The notes below the pieces were generated by a model, which saw only the letters and a list, made by a program, of their open reading frames with translations, was not told the origin of the DNA and did not search any database. A stretch of 64,000 nt of DNA from a bacterium. Its GTDB lineage: Bacteria > Campylobacterota > Campylobacteria > Campylobacterales > Sulfurimonadaceae. The stretch is from positions 62,001-126,000 of the forward strand of contig JAHJEG010000015.1 of NCBI GenBank assembly GCA_018825665.1, written 5' to 3'. Below, piece after piece: positions 28,301-35,035 of the stretch; position 1 is the first letter of the stretch; the number at the start of each line of letters is the position of its first letter. Both the position numbers and the translations under genes were made by a program.

Positions 28301-28911
28301 ATATTTTGATAGCGCTGATCCAGATTACCGAAATTATTCACCATCTCCACCTTCTCAAAAGCACTCTGTAGAGAGAGAAATGCCTCCATGCTCAGAGGCT
28401 CCTGCGCTGCGAGTCTGAGTTTTTTGTTGAAGCTTTTTAATTTTTCCTGATTTAAAAGATCCAAGGCCTGTGTACTGATGTTTTTTACAGGAAATATTTT
28501 CGAATCAGGCAAGGCAATCATTTGCTCTACCAAAACAGGAGAGTAGCGGAGTGCTTTTAGCTTGTCTATAACCTCAGTTGCCACTGCGGCATCTTCAAGC
28601 TTTTTATACTCAATCTTATTGTTATTCACTCTGAGCAGTTTGGAGATCTCCTCCGTACTTATCTGCGGATTGGCATTTTGTATCTCAACACTCAAAGCCA
28701 AGGCGCCTACGGAGGATATTTTGCTCTGAAGCTCCTGCACACTGCTGATACCTATGGAAGAGAAGGTCGCATTAAAATCCTCCAAAACTACAGAGGTGTC
28801 TTCAAAAACAGTGCCAGAACCGCCGCTGCTTCCTCCCCCTCCGGAACATGAAGTCAAAACCAAAACGCTAAAAAGACCCAAAACCAAACTTTGAAATTTT
28901 ATGGGATACAT
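22366..28911 (-). CDS. Giant outer-surface lipoprotein with ELWxxDGTxxGT repeats
   Basis: 2181 residues, the largest gene here. Signal peptide with lipobox LTSC (Cys22), then a Gly/Ser-rich spacer. Most of the chain is long, acidic and beta-rich with no family I can name; around 1690-1850 the pattern suggests cadherin- or Ig-like domains. The last 350 residues hold five copies of a beta-propeller-like motif: HLWRTDGTPEGT, ELWVSDGTQEGT, GLWSSDGTQSGT, ELWKTDGTPGGT, ALWESDGSDAGT, plus a degenerate AWMSDASEAGT. Such repeats occur in large bacterial surface proteins. It has its own promoter with an 11-bp-periodic box shared with the next exported operon. Confidence 0.85.
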   Translation of the reverse strand: MYPIKFQSLVLGLFSVLVLTSCSGGGGSSGGSGTVFEDTSVVLEDFNATFSSIGISSVQELQSKISSVGALALSVEIQNANPQISTEEISKLLRVNNNKIEYKKLEDAAVATEVIDKLKALRYSPVLVEQMIALPDSKIFPVKNISTQALDLLNQEKLKSFNKKLRLAAQEPLSMEAFLSLQSAFEKVEMVNNFGNLDQRYQNILARDTIGTSSAPSQSASRVSALVPDGYVLVNADKELRPDGIVSDFPFMDNSCQISRVHFPMTIAKEQSSVNTTLVTSEGGDVKVQFPQTGIAVIVVSGRSDQRIIIKNSESAELDNRLIGETYTYYIPITGADVCKPFVFEGADAQFSITLTDIIQPQRVAQHIFLNGTEFLSTGSDELYRNNTLFHAKSYTFSTIHSQLSDLNITFDIDTDNDTEAYFNYVLYAPGGSVFWGKSGGSLGALQMDGVTREKGIWRLDILPKDAVSFSATDAGTLSGLAPTSITQGGETYLNLATYINTDQQIQTKEFVLGILKSVSLKTEGEDGAFNEGEVSINLNTNMAPPINIPSYIDDLIKSTDTMSNEIALWQCWINSQKTGDEFKTDGACYSYNDEFLRRKQLYESAHSYDYQNDPQTYICPDEDGMQDTCIKGELGPYNIANPTESYKAHMVMTDYSKYMQRQYQDVEYLHILSNYYDLYQNWIERTVQVDVGQFPYNGLAYKTQEFMECNSTNTGCIDTFLNTGEYPRIPVIIETNRPVLGVPVERVNKSTLPITFDYVASDQDVYNANAELLPVLSYAASQALNIVTGNFIDLVCDTVTLADELHDVELAAQDDPLGSARAAINRFSSTDPFYGLHTQDAYHFYMSGVAQKNTDIDTYGQKLSYAKIACGLADISNGGMQFFQTADLVLNMDKEQLPGEQDVYNVLTGSSSDSNTSTVMREAQEIAALIQAGKIDEAKERLRTGSDISKLNGGVDLYSDVEELLNNYKNEGSAQNGNNVLKSDAQYLFGVGKKTRGAMEFARVSSAPVASVKVSLNNVKIISNYESDDNAEIHLIPFVGVIGDAPRTSNQIRSLFSDTEVIGDASGQDWDYLYFTGVADNEELDTNDALLYSGGSENIAALYIELAIVEDDGISKEDDDMIGVFSQTLKLEEIFNKNAAFEWTHLDENKYQLVISDYPVYNSSNQLALENPLSSDFEQQKLHNQKREPSALVSITVDVVLDESINSSVALVDTSLDVAVMASGRDVLSMEMRVMNQLESDTNFRKIIDIFDSKAIVSSNIYDTLPATVLEVDPVTSTMRELFSYDINDFNGTLLPIKEAMTASKSIGRSMFSTGQKELSLVRLLADNRMLFVFSHDSGARVMTVRYTDEGVMSLESSIEIKDESNQTVFTTIRSFLSPKRTQLIVPYIPLDYASTDKHEPVHTKLNLYTISDTNLTLLSHPNIGTQTVFQDLEFIDESHLAVLTQNLLFETESSYRADWKEIQNSCTSEKMDCLFGVKSGNLLLFTINGQNRIELSDSQDISYSVPYTLYYNENSPLKTLAYRYDKKMNLVSHVDGFYANLRLGLKLQQLNYDAPTDAYYVGTSTANGANKSLRYNPIGAYYCANGITCSGFLSTAAHPTRDDENIFQYKDAAMNIQKFEFLDTDRDLVLALVNSGQPVLLSLYDGIAYKGPQISGDIFDTNIRVGGADQVAISFSLTDRDTPIDTLTIQVSISTIEGPLGYEGTHISNISCSLDENNISQCSGTISVDAFESADITLDQKIIISVSDGVYTAKGEFGIYHRPSILLPFTDTVHAVEAWMSDASEAGTMMLNDANPSGSSLYLGTPMHKFAQKYIYAGETESGDREPFVAGVGEQAHQIDSTKSIGFPSDFVTLGENVYFIAHAGGGSTYYNYHLWRTDGTPEGTLLVKDMSGFMKITSLVLLNDTLYFIADKDSTSNNSELWVSDGTQEGTKLLKNGLEIFTLFTGAQKVFFNNHDSTNAQDGLWSSDGTQSGTQFLKQLSLNMNQMITYKDAVYFQYRYAGDASVGYNDVTELWKTDGTPGGTVLAHSFGAKQYAQDINGYFTCDDKFYFLYFDALWESDGSDAGTAKVVDYYTLPNFSQLNLGSIPSSIRVVDNTIYMLTRHYDSALGEVYYKVYTIHPSSSSILQETDTARYSYAIFYNEAIQNDFFYYAADATSNYLYIHNKDDGLRLVKKTSK

Positions 28912-28966
28912 AAGAAACTCCTTGTAATCACTCTTTTTATACTCTTAAACGAGTATAGTTCAAGAG

Positions 28967-28985
28967 CATTGCAAAATCGTTGTAA
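28967..28985 (-). promoter_or_regulatory. Response-regulator box upstream of the giant lipoprotein
   Basis: Plus-strand CATTGCAAAATCGTTGTAA, two TTG-containing half-sites 11 bp apart. It matches 17 of 19 bases of the box at 31630-31648. On the minus strand it is followed after about nine bases by TATACT, a -10 element, so it covers the -35 region of the lipoprotein gene. Confidence 0.55.
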
Positions 28986-29010
28986 AATGTAATTTTATAT
29001 GTATGCGGGA

Positions 29011-29057
29011 TTTCCACATGCCAAACCAAGAAAGAGCTCTTTCTTGGCATGTGGAAA
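29011..29057. terminator. Long hairpin ending in two CCACATGCC repeats
   Basis: TTTCCACATGCC (29011-29022) and GGCATGTGGAAA (29046-29057) form the base of the stem, extended by complementary AAGAAAGAG and CTCTTTCTT sequence with a small bulge: about 21 paired bases in all. It lies 8 bases after the stop of the minus-strand gene 29065-30387 and before the promoter of the giant lipoprotein, fitting a terminator between the two units. Confidence 0.65.
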
Positions 29058-29064
29058 CAAAAAA

Positions 29065-30387
29065 TTAAAAGAAGCTTTTTAAAAAGTTGGCGGCTTTATC
29101 GATGTCTGCATCCGAAACGGAGTCCATGAGGGATGCCTCAGCGTCTTCATTGTCTTGGCTCTTTGTATTCTCATCGCTCTTTGAAGAGACAGCCCCTTCT
29201 TCATCCTTTAAGTGGGGATTAAAATGAAATATAATCCCTTTGATATCAACATTTCCATACAGGTCGAGCGGGCCGAGATCTATATCTTCATTTTTGCTCG
29301 TAAAAGAGAGGGATGTTGTATCATTGATGATGTAGTCAAGGTAAGCCTGTTTCGTTTTGACGATTCTTCCCTGGTATGTCTTGTTGTACCATTCCCCTTC
29401 GCTCCACCATTCAATCCCGTTTATGTCATTGGAAGCACTCTGATGTCTTTGAAGGTTTATATTTTTTATTACACCCCCTTTTTTGTCGTTCATATTGAGT
29501 GTCACCCTTATGATCTCTCTTCCGTCTCCCCTTACAAACAGAGCATCCTCGGTATCTTGGCCCTTGCATGCCGCTGCCTCATAGAGTTCAAATCCGACAA
29601 ACATATTCTGAGGTTCATTATGCAGATACTGTTTGAGTATTTTTGATTCGCCTGCTTTTCTTTTGCAGCATACATCGGCAAAGCAGGGATCATCCGAGAC
29701 AGGTCTGAGTCTCACTGTTTTTTTGGACTCCTGCACAAGGGCAGATGCCTGTTTCTCGTTTTTTGTATTCTGCACGGGGCTGCTTTTAGATTTTGAAGTG
29801 CTTGGCAGTTCATAGGTACTGCTTGGAAGTTTTTTCTCTTCAAAGCTTTCGAGAATCATCCCCTCTCCCATGATAATCACATATCCTTTTTCAATCTCAT
29901 ACATATTTTTGCTCTCACCGCTCATTTTGGAGAGCATATCAAACATCTTTTGTGTCATCTGCACCAATTTTTTGTTGTTGCTGACAACGATGCGGGTCTC
30001 TCTTCCTTCATCATTTAAAATCCAAATCTCACCGTTGATTCCGGCTACCTTTTGTTTTTTTCCTGTTTTTTTGAAACTAAAGCCTGCGCCTTCATCCTGC
30101 TGTTCCTGTACAAAACTTACACCCATAGAGTCTATAAAACTTTTGGCCTTATCCACATCCACGATGCTCAGCACTCCATTATGCTGACTTACGATATAGG
30201 TCTTTTTATTTATGGAATATATCTCCGTGGAGCCATCTTCACCGGGAGGTGTTATCATCTTTGCATGGTTGGCATCTTTATACATAAAGGTGCTCACATC
30301 CGTATCCATATTGTATTGCAAGACATAATCAGCCTGCAATGAAACCAGCATCACTCCAAGCAGTATCAGTATTTTATTCAACATCAT
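29065..30387 (-). CDS. Exported protein of unknown function, DUF4412-like N-terminus
   Basis: 440 residues with a signal peptide ending near LQA (residue 19). Residues 20-190 form a beta-rich domain reporting a mature YVLQYNMDTDVSTF start, loosely like DUF4412 proteins; then a low-complexity Ser/Lys linker (about 195-225), a cysteine-containing segment (DPCFADVCCKRKAGES, about 235-250, and one more Cys near 277) and a C-terminal domain ending in an acidic tail. No enzyme motif is visible. It overlaps the upstream exported gene by four bases with AAGGAG before the ATG, so both are one operon. Confidence 0.78.
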   Translation of the reverse strand: MMLNKILILLGVMLVSLQADYVLQYNMDTDVSTFMYKDANHAKMITPPGEDGSTEIYSINKKTYIVSQHNGVLSIVDVDKAKSFIDSMGVSFVQEQQDEGAGFSFKKTGKKQKVAGINGEIWILNDEGRETRIVVSNNKKLVQMTQKMFDMLSKMSGESKNMYEIEKGYVIIMGEGMILESFEEKKLPSSTYELPSTSKSKSSPVQNTKNEKQASALVQESKKTVRLRPVSDDPCFADVCCKRKAGESKILKQYLHNEPQNMFVGFELYEAAACKGQDTEDALFVRGDGREIIRVTLNMNDKKGGVIKNINLQRHQSASNDINGIEWWSEGEWYNKTYQGRIVKTKQAYLDYIINDTTSLSFTSKNEDIDLGPLDLYGNVDIKGIIFHFNPHLKDEEGAVSSKSDENTKSQDNEDAEASLMDSVSDADIDKAANFLKSFF

Positions 30388-31586
30388 TTCTCCTTTTTTA
30401 GTTGTATTGTTTCTAGTTCTTCAAGCCTGTAGGAAAGCTCTCCAAACGGATCGAGGGATTCCGTAATTTTTTTTGCATAGATCCCAGGCTTGTCGTCTAT
30501 CATCCATAGTCTGACCTTGTCATCTCCTAGAATCCCTTCAAAGACAGTGCACATAAATTCGCCTGCCAAAACTTTGAGTTTTTCCCTGCCTGGAGTTTTG
30601 TAGGTATACATCTCTTCTTGCGGAAAAAAGTTGTTGTAACTATTGCTCAATCCGCCTTTGTGTTGCTGTGAGAACTGCTCATCCGCGGCTCCGTTTCGCA
30701 TTGTGAAATTTGTAAAGGTCACACTTGGTTTTGGTGTGACCTCAATCAGCGAACGAAATGAGCTGTAGCGCATAAGGTCTACGCCGTTGAGCAGGGTTCC
30801 TATTCTGTATTGGACAAACTCTATGTCAGACAAAGACTCGGCCATAAGGGTGAAATCCGTCCATTTATGTGGAAGCTCCGGAGCTGAACCCTCGGGAATA
30901 TCCTCTTCAGTGAAGTTTAACCTTTCAATTACAAGGGGCGTTTTCTTGAGGGCTTTTATCTCTTTTGCTCCTTGTGTAAGCATAAGCCCTTTTTCATCCA
31001 GATATTTGATTTTGTTTTCGCCGCTCAAGGGTGTCCTTTGTGCCGCGATCATAATACTTTTGGCTTTTGCATCATAAATCCACATGCCGCGTATCTTGGT
31101 TGAGACATCCTCTTCATACAGAGAATACAAAAACGTATCCGGCAGTTCAAAAGTCACAAGTCCCATGGAACCATCCCCGGTTTGCAATTCCCATGTTCCC
31201 GCAAGATTTGAGCTCTTGTTTGCCAGTGCTATCTCTGTATGGTTGATTCTTAAAAAGTGTATTTTGTATTTGTAGGGGATCTTGTTCTTTTGAAGAACCA
31301 GTTCTTTGTCGTTGAAGCTGAGAACCGTATAGGAGCCTGCAATATCCTCATCTATATCCGATTGGATTTTAAACTCTTTTGAACCCTCTTGATACGTATA
31401 CGCCCCAAAGTTTATGCCCATTATGATAAAGGAACCGTCTGCGCCAAACTCTACATCTGCAAAAGATTCCTGAATCTCATCTTTGACCTCCACTTTGCCA
31501 AGAAGCCACTCTCCGACTACTCCATCGGCAAAGACCGGTGTTTGAAACAGTATGCCAAGAATCAGCAACTTTAGTACAATACCCAT
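30384..31586 (-). CDS. Exported lipocalin-like protein of unknown function
   Basis: 400 residues with a signal peptide ending near VFA (residue 20). The mature chain begins with GVVGEWLLGKVE and contains a second GTWELQTGDGS near residue 130: two GxWxL starts of lipocalin-like beta-barrel repeats, each about 100 residues. The C-terminal half (about 225-390) is a separate beta-rich domain. No catalytic motif is seen. It begins the operon that continues into 29065-30387. Its promoter region carries the same 11-bp-periodic box as the giant lipoprotein gene, and it is 63 bases downstream of an OmpR-type regulator gene. Confidence 0.78.
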   Translation of the reverse strand: MGIVLKLLILGILFQTPVFADGVVGEWLLGKVEVKDEIQESFADVEFGADGSFIIMGINFGAYTYQEGSKEFKIQSDIDEDIAGSYTVLSFNDKELVLQKNKIPYKYKIHFLRINHTEIALANKSSNLAGTWELQTGDGSMGLVTFELPDTFLYSLYEEDVSTKIRGMWIYDAKAKSIMIAAQRTPLSGENKIKYLDEKGLMLTQGAKEIKALKKTPLVIERLNFTEEDIPEGSAPELPHKWTDFTLMAESLSDIEFVQYRIGTLLNGVDLMRYSSFRSLIEVTPKPSVTFTNFTMRNGAADEQFSQQHKGGLSNSYNNFFPQEEMYTYKTPGREKLKVLAGEFMCTVFEGILGDDKVRLWMIDDKPGIYAKKITESLDPFGELSYRLEELETIQLKKEK

Positions 31587-31629
31587 CGTAATCTCCCTGT
31601 AGCCGTTTTTATAGATTGTAGAACGAAAT

Positions 31630-31648
31630 CATTGCAAAATCATTGCAA
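31630..31648 (-). promoter_or_regulatory. Response-regulator box upstream of the lipocalin-like operon
   Basis: Plus-strand CATTGCAAAATCATTGCAA; with flanks it is an exact tandem repeat of AAATCATTGCA (31626-31636 and 31637-31647). On the minus strand it is followed by TACAAT/TATAAA -10 candidates and the ATG about 40 bases on. Direct repeats of 11 bp are the usual site for OmpR-type dimers. Confidence 0.6.
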
Positions 31649-31649
31649 T

Positions 31650-32333
31650 TTATATTTTTATCCTGTAGCCTATAGAGTGGAGCGTCTCAATAAACTTGTA
31701 GTTGAGCTTGGAGCGAAGACGTGCGACCAGGGCTCTTCTGGTATTTTCATTGCTCTCTTTAAAAGGCCAAAGCTCATTCTCCAAATCATAGATAGAGATA
31801 ACCTGATTTTTGGAGCGTATCAATAAGTCCAGGAGCTGTTTTTCCTGTTTGGTGAGGTGAATCAGCTCTCCGGACATAATCAGGTCTTTATTACGGCTGT
31901 CATAGGAGAATACTTCATCCAGGATAATATCACCGAATAAATCAGTCTCGTTGCTATCCTCCTGCCTTCTGTCTCGTTTTAGTGCTATCTTGATTGCGAT
32001 TTCAAGCTCTTTTGTGTTGAAGGGCTTGATAAGATAGGTGGTGGGATTGGTCTCGATGGCCCGCTCAAGAGTAGAATCATCACTAAAAGCACTGATGTAG
32101 ATAATAGGGATATTTTTGTAGTTTTTTATATTTGCTGCACATGCTATGCCATCAACATCCCCTTTGATGCAAACATCCATCAGCACCAGGTCCACATCGC
32201 AGCTGAGCATTATCTCCATTGCTTTTGCGGCACTTGAAGCAGTCGCACAGGCAGTGTATCCAAGCTCTTTTATAAAATGCGAGATCTCCAGAGCTACGAG
32301 ACTCTCATCCTCGACGATCAATATGTTTTTCAT
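31650..32333 (-). CDS. OmpR-family response regulator
   Basis: 227 residues: receiver domain (1-120) with acidic pair E8-D9, phospho-acceptor D53 (LVLMDVC), and the switch Lys in LIKPFN; then a winged-helix DNA-binding domain (about 135-226) with the LTKQEKQLLDLLI start and the VARLRSKLN recognition region. Its start overlaps the histidine kinase stop by 4 bases, so the pair is cotranscribed. The 11-bp-repeat boxes before the adjacent exported genes are its likely targets. Confidence 0.92.
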   Translation of the reverse strand: MKNILIVEDESLVALEISHFIKELGYTACATASSAAKAMEIMLSCDVDLVLMDVCIKGDVDGIACAANIKNYKNIPIIYISAFSDDSTLERAIETNPTTYLIKPFNTKELEIAIKIALKRDRRQEDSNETDLFGDIILDEVFSYDSRNKDLIMSGELIHLTKQEKQLLDLLIRSKNQVISIYDLENELWPFKESNENTRRALVARLRSKLNYKFIETLHSIGYRIKI

Positions 32334-34150
32334 AATCTAAACCTTATTATGTAGGAAAGACCCTCTTGTGTCTGTATTGTCATAGCACCTTCAAGCTGGT
32401 CCAGCACCAAAGTCCTGATGAGACTCATCCCAAGTGTGTTTCTTTTGTTTTCGTTCAAGCCGGACTTTTCTCCGTTATCTTGTATTTTCAATGTATACTC
32501 GTTTGAATTTTTCGTGATGGATATCTTGACAAGCAGTTTGTGCGTTTTTGCGTGTTTGATTGAATTTATGACTATCTCATTGATGACAAGACCGATATAG
32601 CCTGCCTCTTTTAGTGGCATGTGGATATCTCTTGCATCCGTAGAAAAAGTCATAGCCTTGTCGTGAAAGCTGCTTTTTATTTTATCGCACAGCTCGTCTA
32701 TATATTCGTCCATATCTATATGCTGAAGATTTTCCTGCAGATACAACATCTCATGGGTCTGTGATATTGCCAAAATTCTGTGTTGCAAGTCTTTTAACTG
32801 GCTTTTTGCGGCAGATTCCGCATGTTCTATTTGTATTCTGAGGATGGATAAAATAAGCTGCAAATTGTTTTTTGTACGGTGATGAAGCTCTTTTAGGAGG
32901 GTTCTTTTGCTTTGGAGCGCATCTGAGAGGCTTTTTGTCTGTTTTTGTATCTCGTTTTCTATCACACGCTGTCTCTCCCCCAAAGACTCAAGCAGGAGCA
33001 TGTCGGCTTTTTCCTTTTGTTCTTTTAAAAGTACATAGCGATCCGTAAAGGCCAGAGAGAGGAAGAGGGCTTCAAGGATTGTTGCATAGAGTATAAAGTT
33101 TGGTATTTTGTACATTACGCAGATAAGTCCCAGACCGTCGATAATCATCAAGGTAAAGCCAATCGCCAGAACACTCCAGCCAATAATAAAAAAGCGGGCC
33201 TGCTTATATCCGCGCAAATAGATCCAAACACCGGCATAAATGTTAAAAAGAACAAATACGAGACCTGTCAAAATCCCCACTTCAGGGTAATAAAACCAGG
33301 GAGTGCCAAAGAGCGGTATCTCAATGAGCGCTATCAGGATGATTAGATTGTATATCGAATCGATTTTTTCGTACTTTTTTGTAGATAAGAATTTTTTTGC
33401 AAACAGGGCGGCAATGATATACATGGCATTCACCTTCAGAAGAACACTCAGGTTGTCGAAGTAGACGAAAGATGCCGGAAAAAAAAGCGGGGTGATGCCC
33501 AGATATGTCATTTGCTGCCATACCAAAGTCGCCAGATACAAACAGTAGTACAAAAAAGAGTCTTCCCGGCTGTAAAAATAGAGTAAAAGATTGTATATAA
33601 AAAAGGAGATGATGATTCCAAGCGAGAGCATAATGAGTGTTTGTTGTCTATGGTCCTCATACACGAAGGTGTTCCTGTCTTTTAGATAGATTCCAAATTT
33701 CAGAGCCGTCGTGTTATTTACAATCCTTAAATAATAGCTAGCTTGCGTGTTCGCATCGAGGGTAAGTGCAAATGCCGGTTCTATCGTAGTTTGCTTTGCC
33801 TCCGTATGGAGCATCCCCTTTTGTATGCTGCTGCCGTTTTCATCAAAGAGAGTCACTTCCTCAAGGATTGGGTTTTGAACTTCAAGTATTCTCGAAAGTG
33901 AGAAGTCTGTATTGTTTTGGAGCGTAAATTTGACCCAAACCGCCTTGTCTTTTGTAAATCCGAGATTGAGATGCTCCAGGCTGTTTGGCTTGAAAGAGTT
34001 TGTGTTTTGGATATCGTAAAAGCTGAGAGAGTTTTCATCTATAAAGAGCTGTGATTTGTCCAGAACGCTTTGGTCTGTGCTGTATATATCAATATTTTGT
34101 GCATTTAGGGGCAGTAAAAATGCCAGTGAAAAAAATAACAAGCGCAGCAA
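32330..34150 (-). CDS. 7TMR-DISM sensor histidine kinase
   Basis: 606 residues: signal peptide (about 1-17), a periplasmic 7TMR-DISM extracellular domain (about 20-170), seven membrane helices (about 175-375), a coiled coil, then a HisKA_2/HWE-type dimerisation region with LKELHHRTKNNLQLILSIL (His near residue 417) and an HATPase with NEIVINSIKHA and QDNGEKSG. The DISM domain is thought to bind carbohydrate-like or other small ligands. The start is TTG (34150) without a clear ribosome-binding site; it fits because the signal peptide begins there. It overlaps its regulator gene by four bases. Confidence 0.9.
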   Translation of the reverse strand: MLRLLFFSLAFLLPLNAQNIDIYSTDQSVLDKSQLFIDENSLSFYDIQNTNSFKPNSLEHLNLGFTKDKAVWVKFTLQNNTDFSLSRILEVQNPILEEVTLFDENGSSIQKGMLHTEAKQTTIEPAFALTLDANTQASYYLRIVNNTTALKFGIYLKDRNTFVYEDHRQQTLIMLSLGIIISFFIYNLLLYFYSREDSFLYYCLYLATLVWQQMTYLGITPLFFPASFVYFDNLSVLLKVNAMYIIAALFAKKFLSTKKYEKIDSIYNLIILIALIEIPLFGTPWFYYPEVGILTGLVFVLFNIYAGVWIYLRGYKQARFFIIGWSVLAIGFTLMIIDGLGLICVMYKIPNFILYATILEALFLSLAFTDRYVLLKEQKEKADMLLLESLGERQRVIENEIQKQTKSLSDALQSKRTLLKELHHRTKNNLQLILSILRIQIEHAESAAKSQLKDLQHRILAISQTHEMLYLQENLQHIDMDEYIDELCDKIKSSFHDKAMTFSTDARDIHMPLKEAGYIGLVINEIVINSIKHAKTHKLLVKISITKNSNEYTLKIQDNGEKSGLNENKRNTLGMSLIRTLVLDQLEGAMTIQTQEGLSYIIRFRL

Positions 34151-34280
34151 TGTGTCATAAAAAGTGATAATCCCAACCTGTAAAATCTAAATTTAACAAA
34201 ATTATATTGAAATTCACTTATGTTTTAAATAAATATTTGAAAAAAGGTATATTCGCAAGAGGGCAGATGAGGTAGATGGT

Positions 34281-34308
34281 ATTTCCACATGCCGCGGCAT
34301 GTGGAAAT
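34281..34308. terminator. 28-bp perfect palindrome built from two CCACATGCC repeats
   Basis: Two copies of ATTTCCACATGCCG head to head without spacer. It lies 22 bases beyond the stop of the peroxiredoxin gene on the minus strand and about 130 bases before the histidine kinase start, so it can terminate the peroxiredoxin transcript. No T run follows. Confidence 0.6.
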
Positions 34309-34330
34309 AGAGGAGATTATAATGTAGATA

Positions 34331-34927
34331 TTATAAATCACCCTCGTGTTTTGCCAGGTACTCAGCAACACCTTCAGTGGATGCTTTCATACCTTCGTCA
34401 CCTTTTTGCCAGCCCGCAGCACAAACTTCACCGTGCTCATCAGTAAACTGCATTGCGTCTACCATACGAATCATCTCATCGATGTTACGTCCGAGTGGAA
34501 GGTCATTGATAACAGCGTGACGCACGATACCTTTACCGTCAATCAGGAATGAACCGCGCAGTGCTACCGCTTCACCGAAAAGTACATCATAGTCTTTAGA
34601 AATCTGTTTAGTAAGGTCAGCTACGAGTGGATATTTGATACGTCCTATACCACCGTTGTTTACCGGAGTCTCTCTCCACGCGAAGTGTGAGAATTGGCTG
34701 TCAACAGAAACACCGATTACATTCACGCCACGGCTTTTGAAATCTTCGATTCTATGAGAAAATGCGATAATCTCTGAAGGACAAACGAAAGTAAAATCTA
34801 GTGGATAGAAGAAAAGTACAGTACCTTTTTCACCTAGGTTTTCTGAGAGTTTGAAATCTTCTACGATTGATCCATCTGCTAAAACTGTTGTTGCTGTAAA
34901 ATCCGGAGCTGGGTTTGTTACTAACAT
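34331..34927 (-). CDS. Typical 2-Cys peroxiredoxin (AhpC/Prx1 type)
   Basis: 198 residues. Peroxidatic Cys49 in FYPLDFTFVCPSE and resolving Cys in HGEVCAAGW near residue 170 define a typical 2-Cys enzyme that reduces hydrogen peroxide and alkyl hydroperoxides in the cytoplasm. The ATG at 34927 has AAGGAAA upstream; a longer frame from 34963 would add 12 charged residues absent from the family. In Campylobacter, ahpC lies next to the ferredoxin gene; here it is about 9 kb away. Confidence 0.94.
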   Translation of the reverse strand: MLVTNPAPDFTATTVLADGSIVEDFKLSENLGEKGTVLFFYPLDFTFVCPSEIIAFSHRIEDFKSRGVNVIGVSVDSQFSHFAWRETPVNNGGIGRIKYPLVADLTKQISKDYDVLFGEAVALRGSFLIDGKGIVRHAVINDLPLGRNIDEMIRMVDAMQFTDEHGEVCAAGWQKGDEGMKASTEGVAEYLAKHEGDL

Positions 34928-35035
34928 ATATATTTCCTTGTGTTGTTTTTTTGTTAGAGGCATTCTAACTAAATAAAATTAATAAATATCTGATTTGACA
35001 AATAAGTAAAATTATTTAAGGAAAATTTTTATCTT

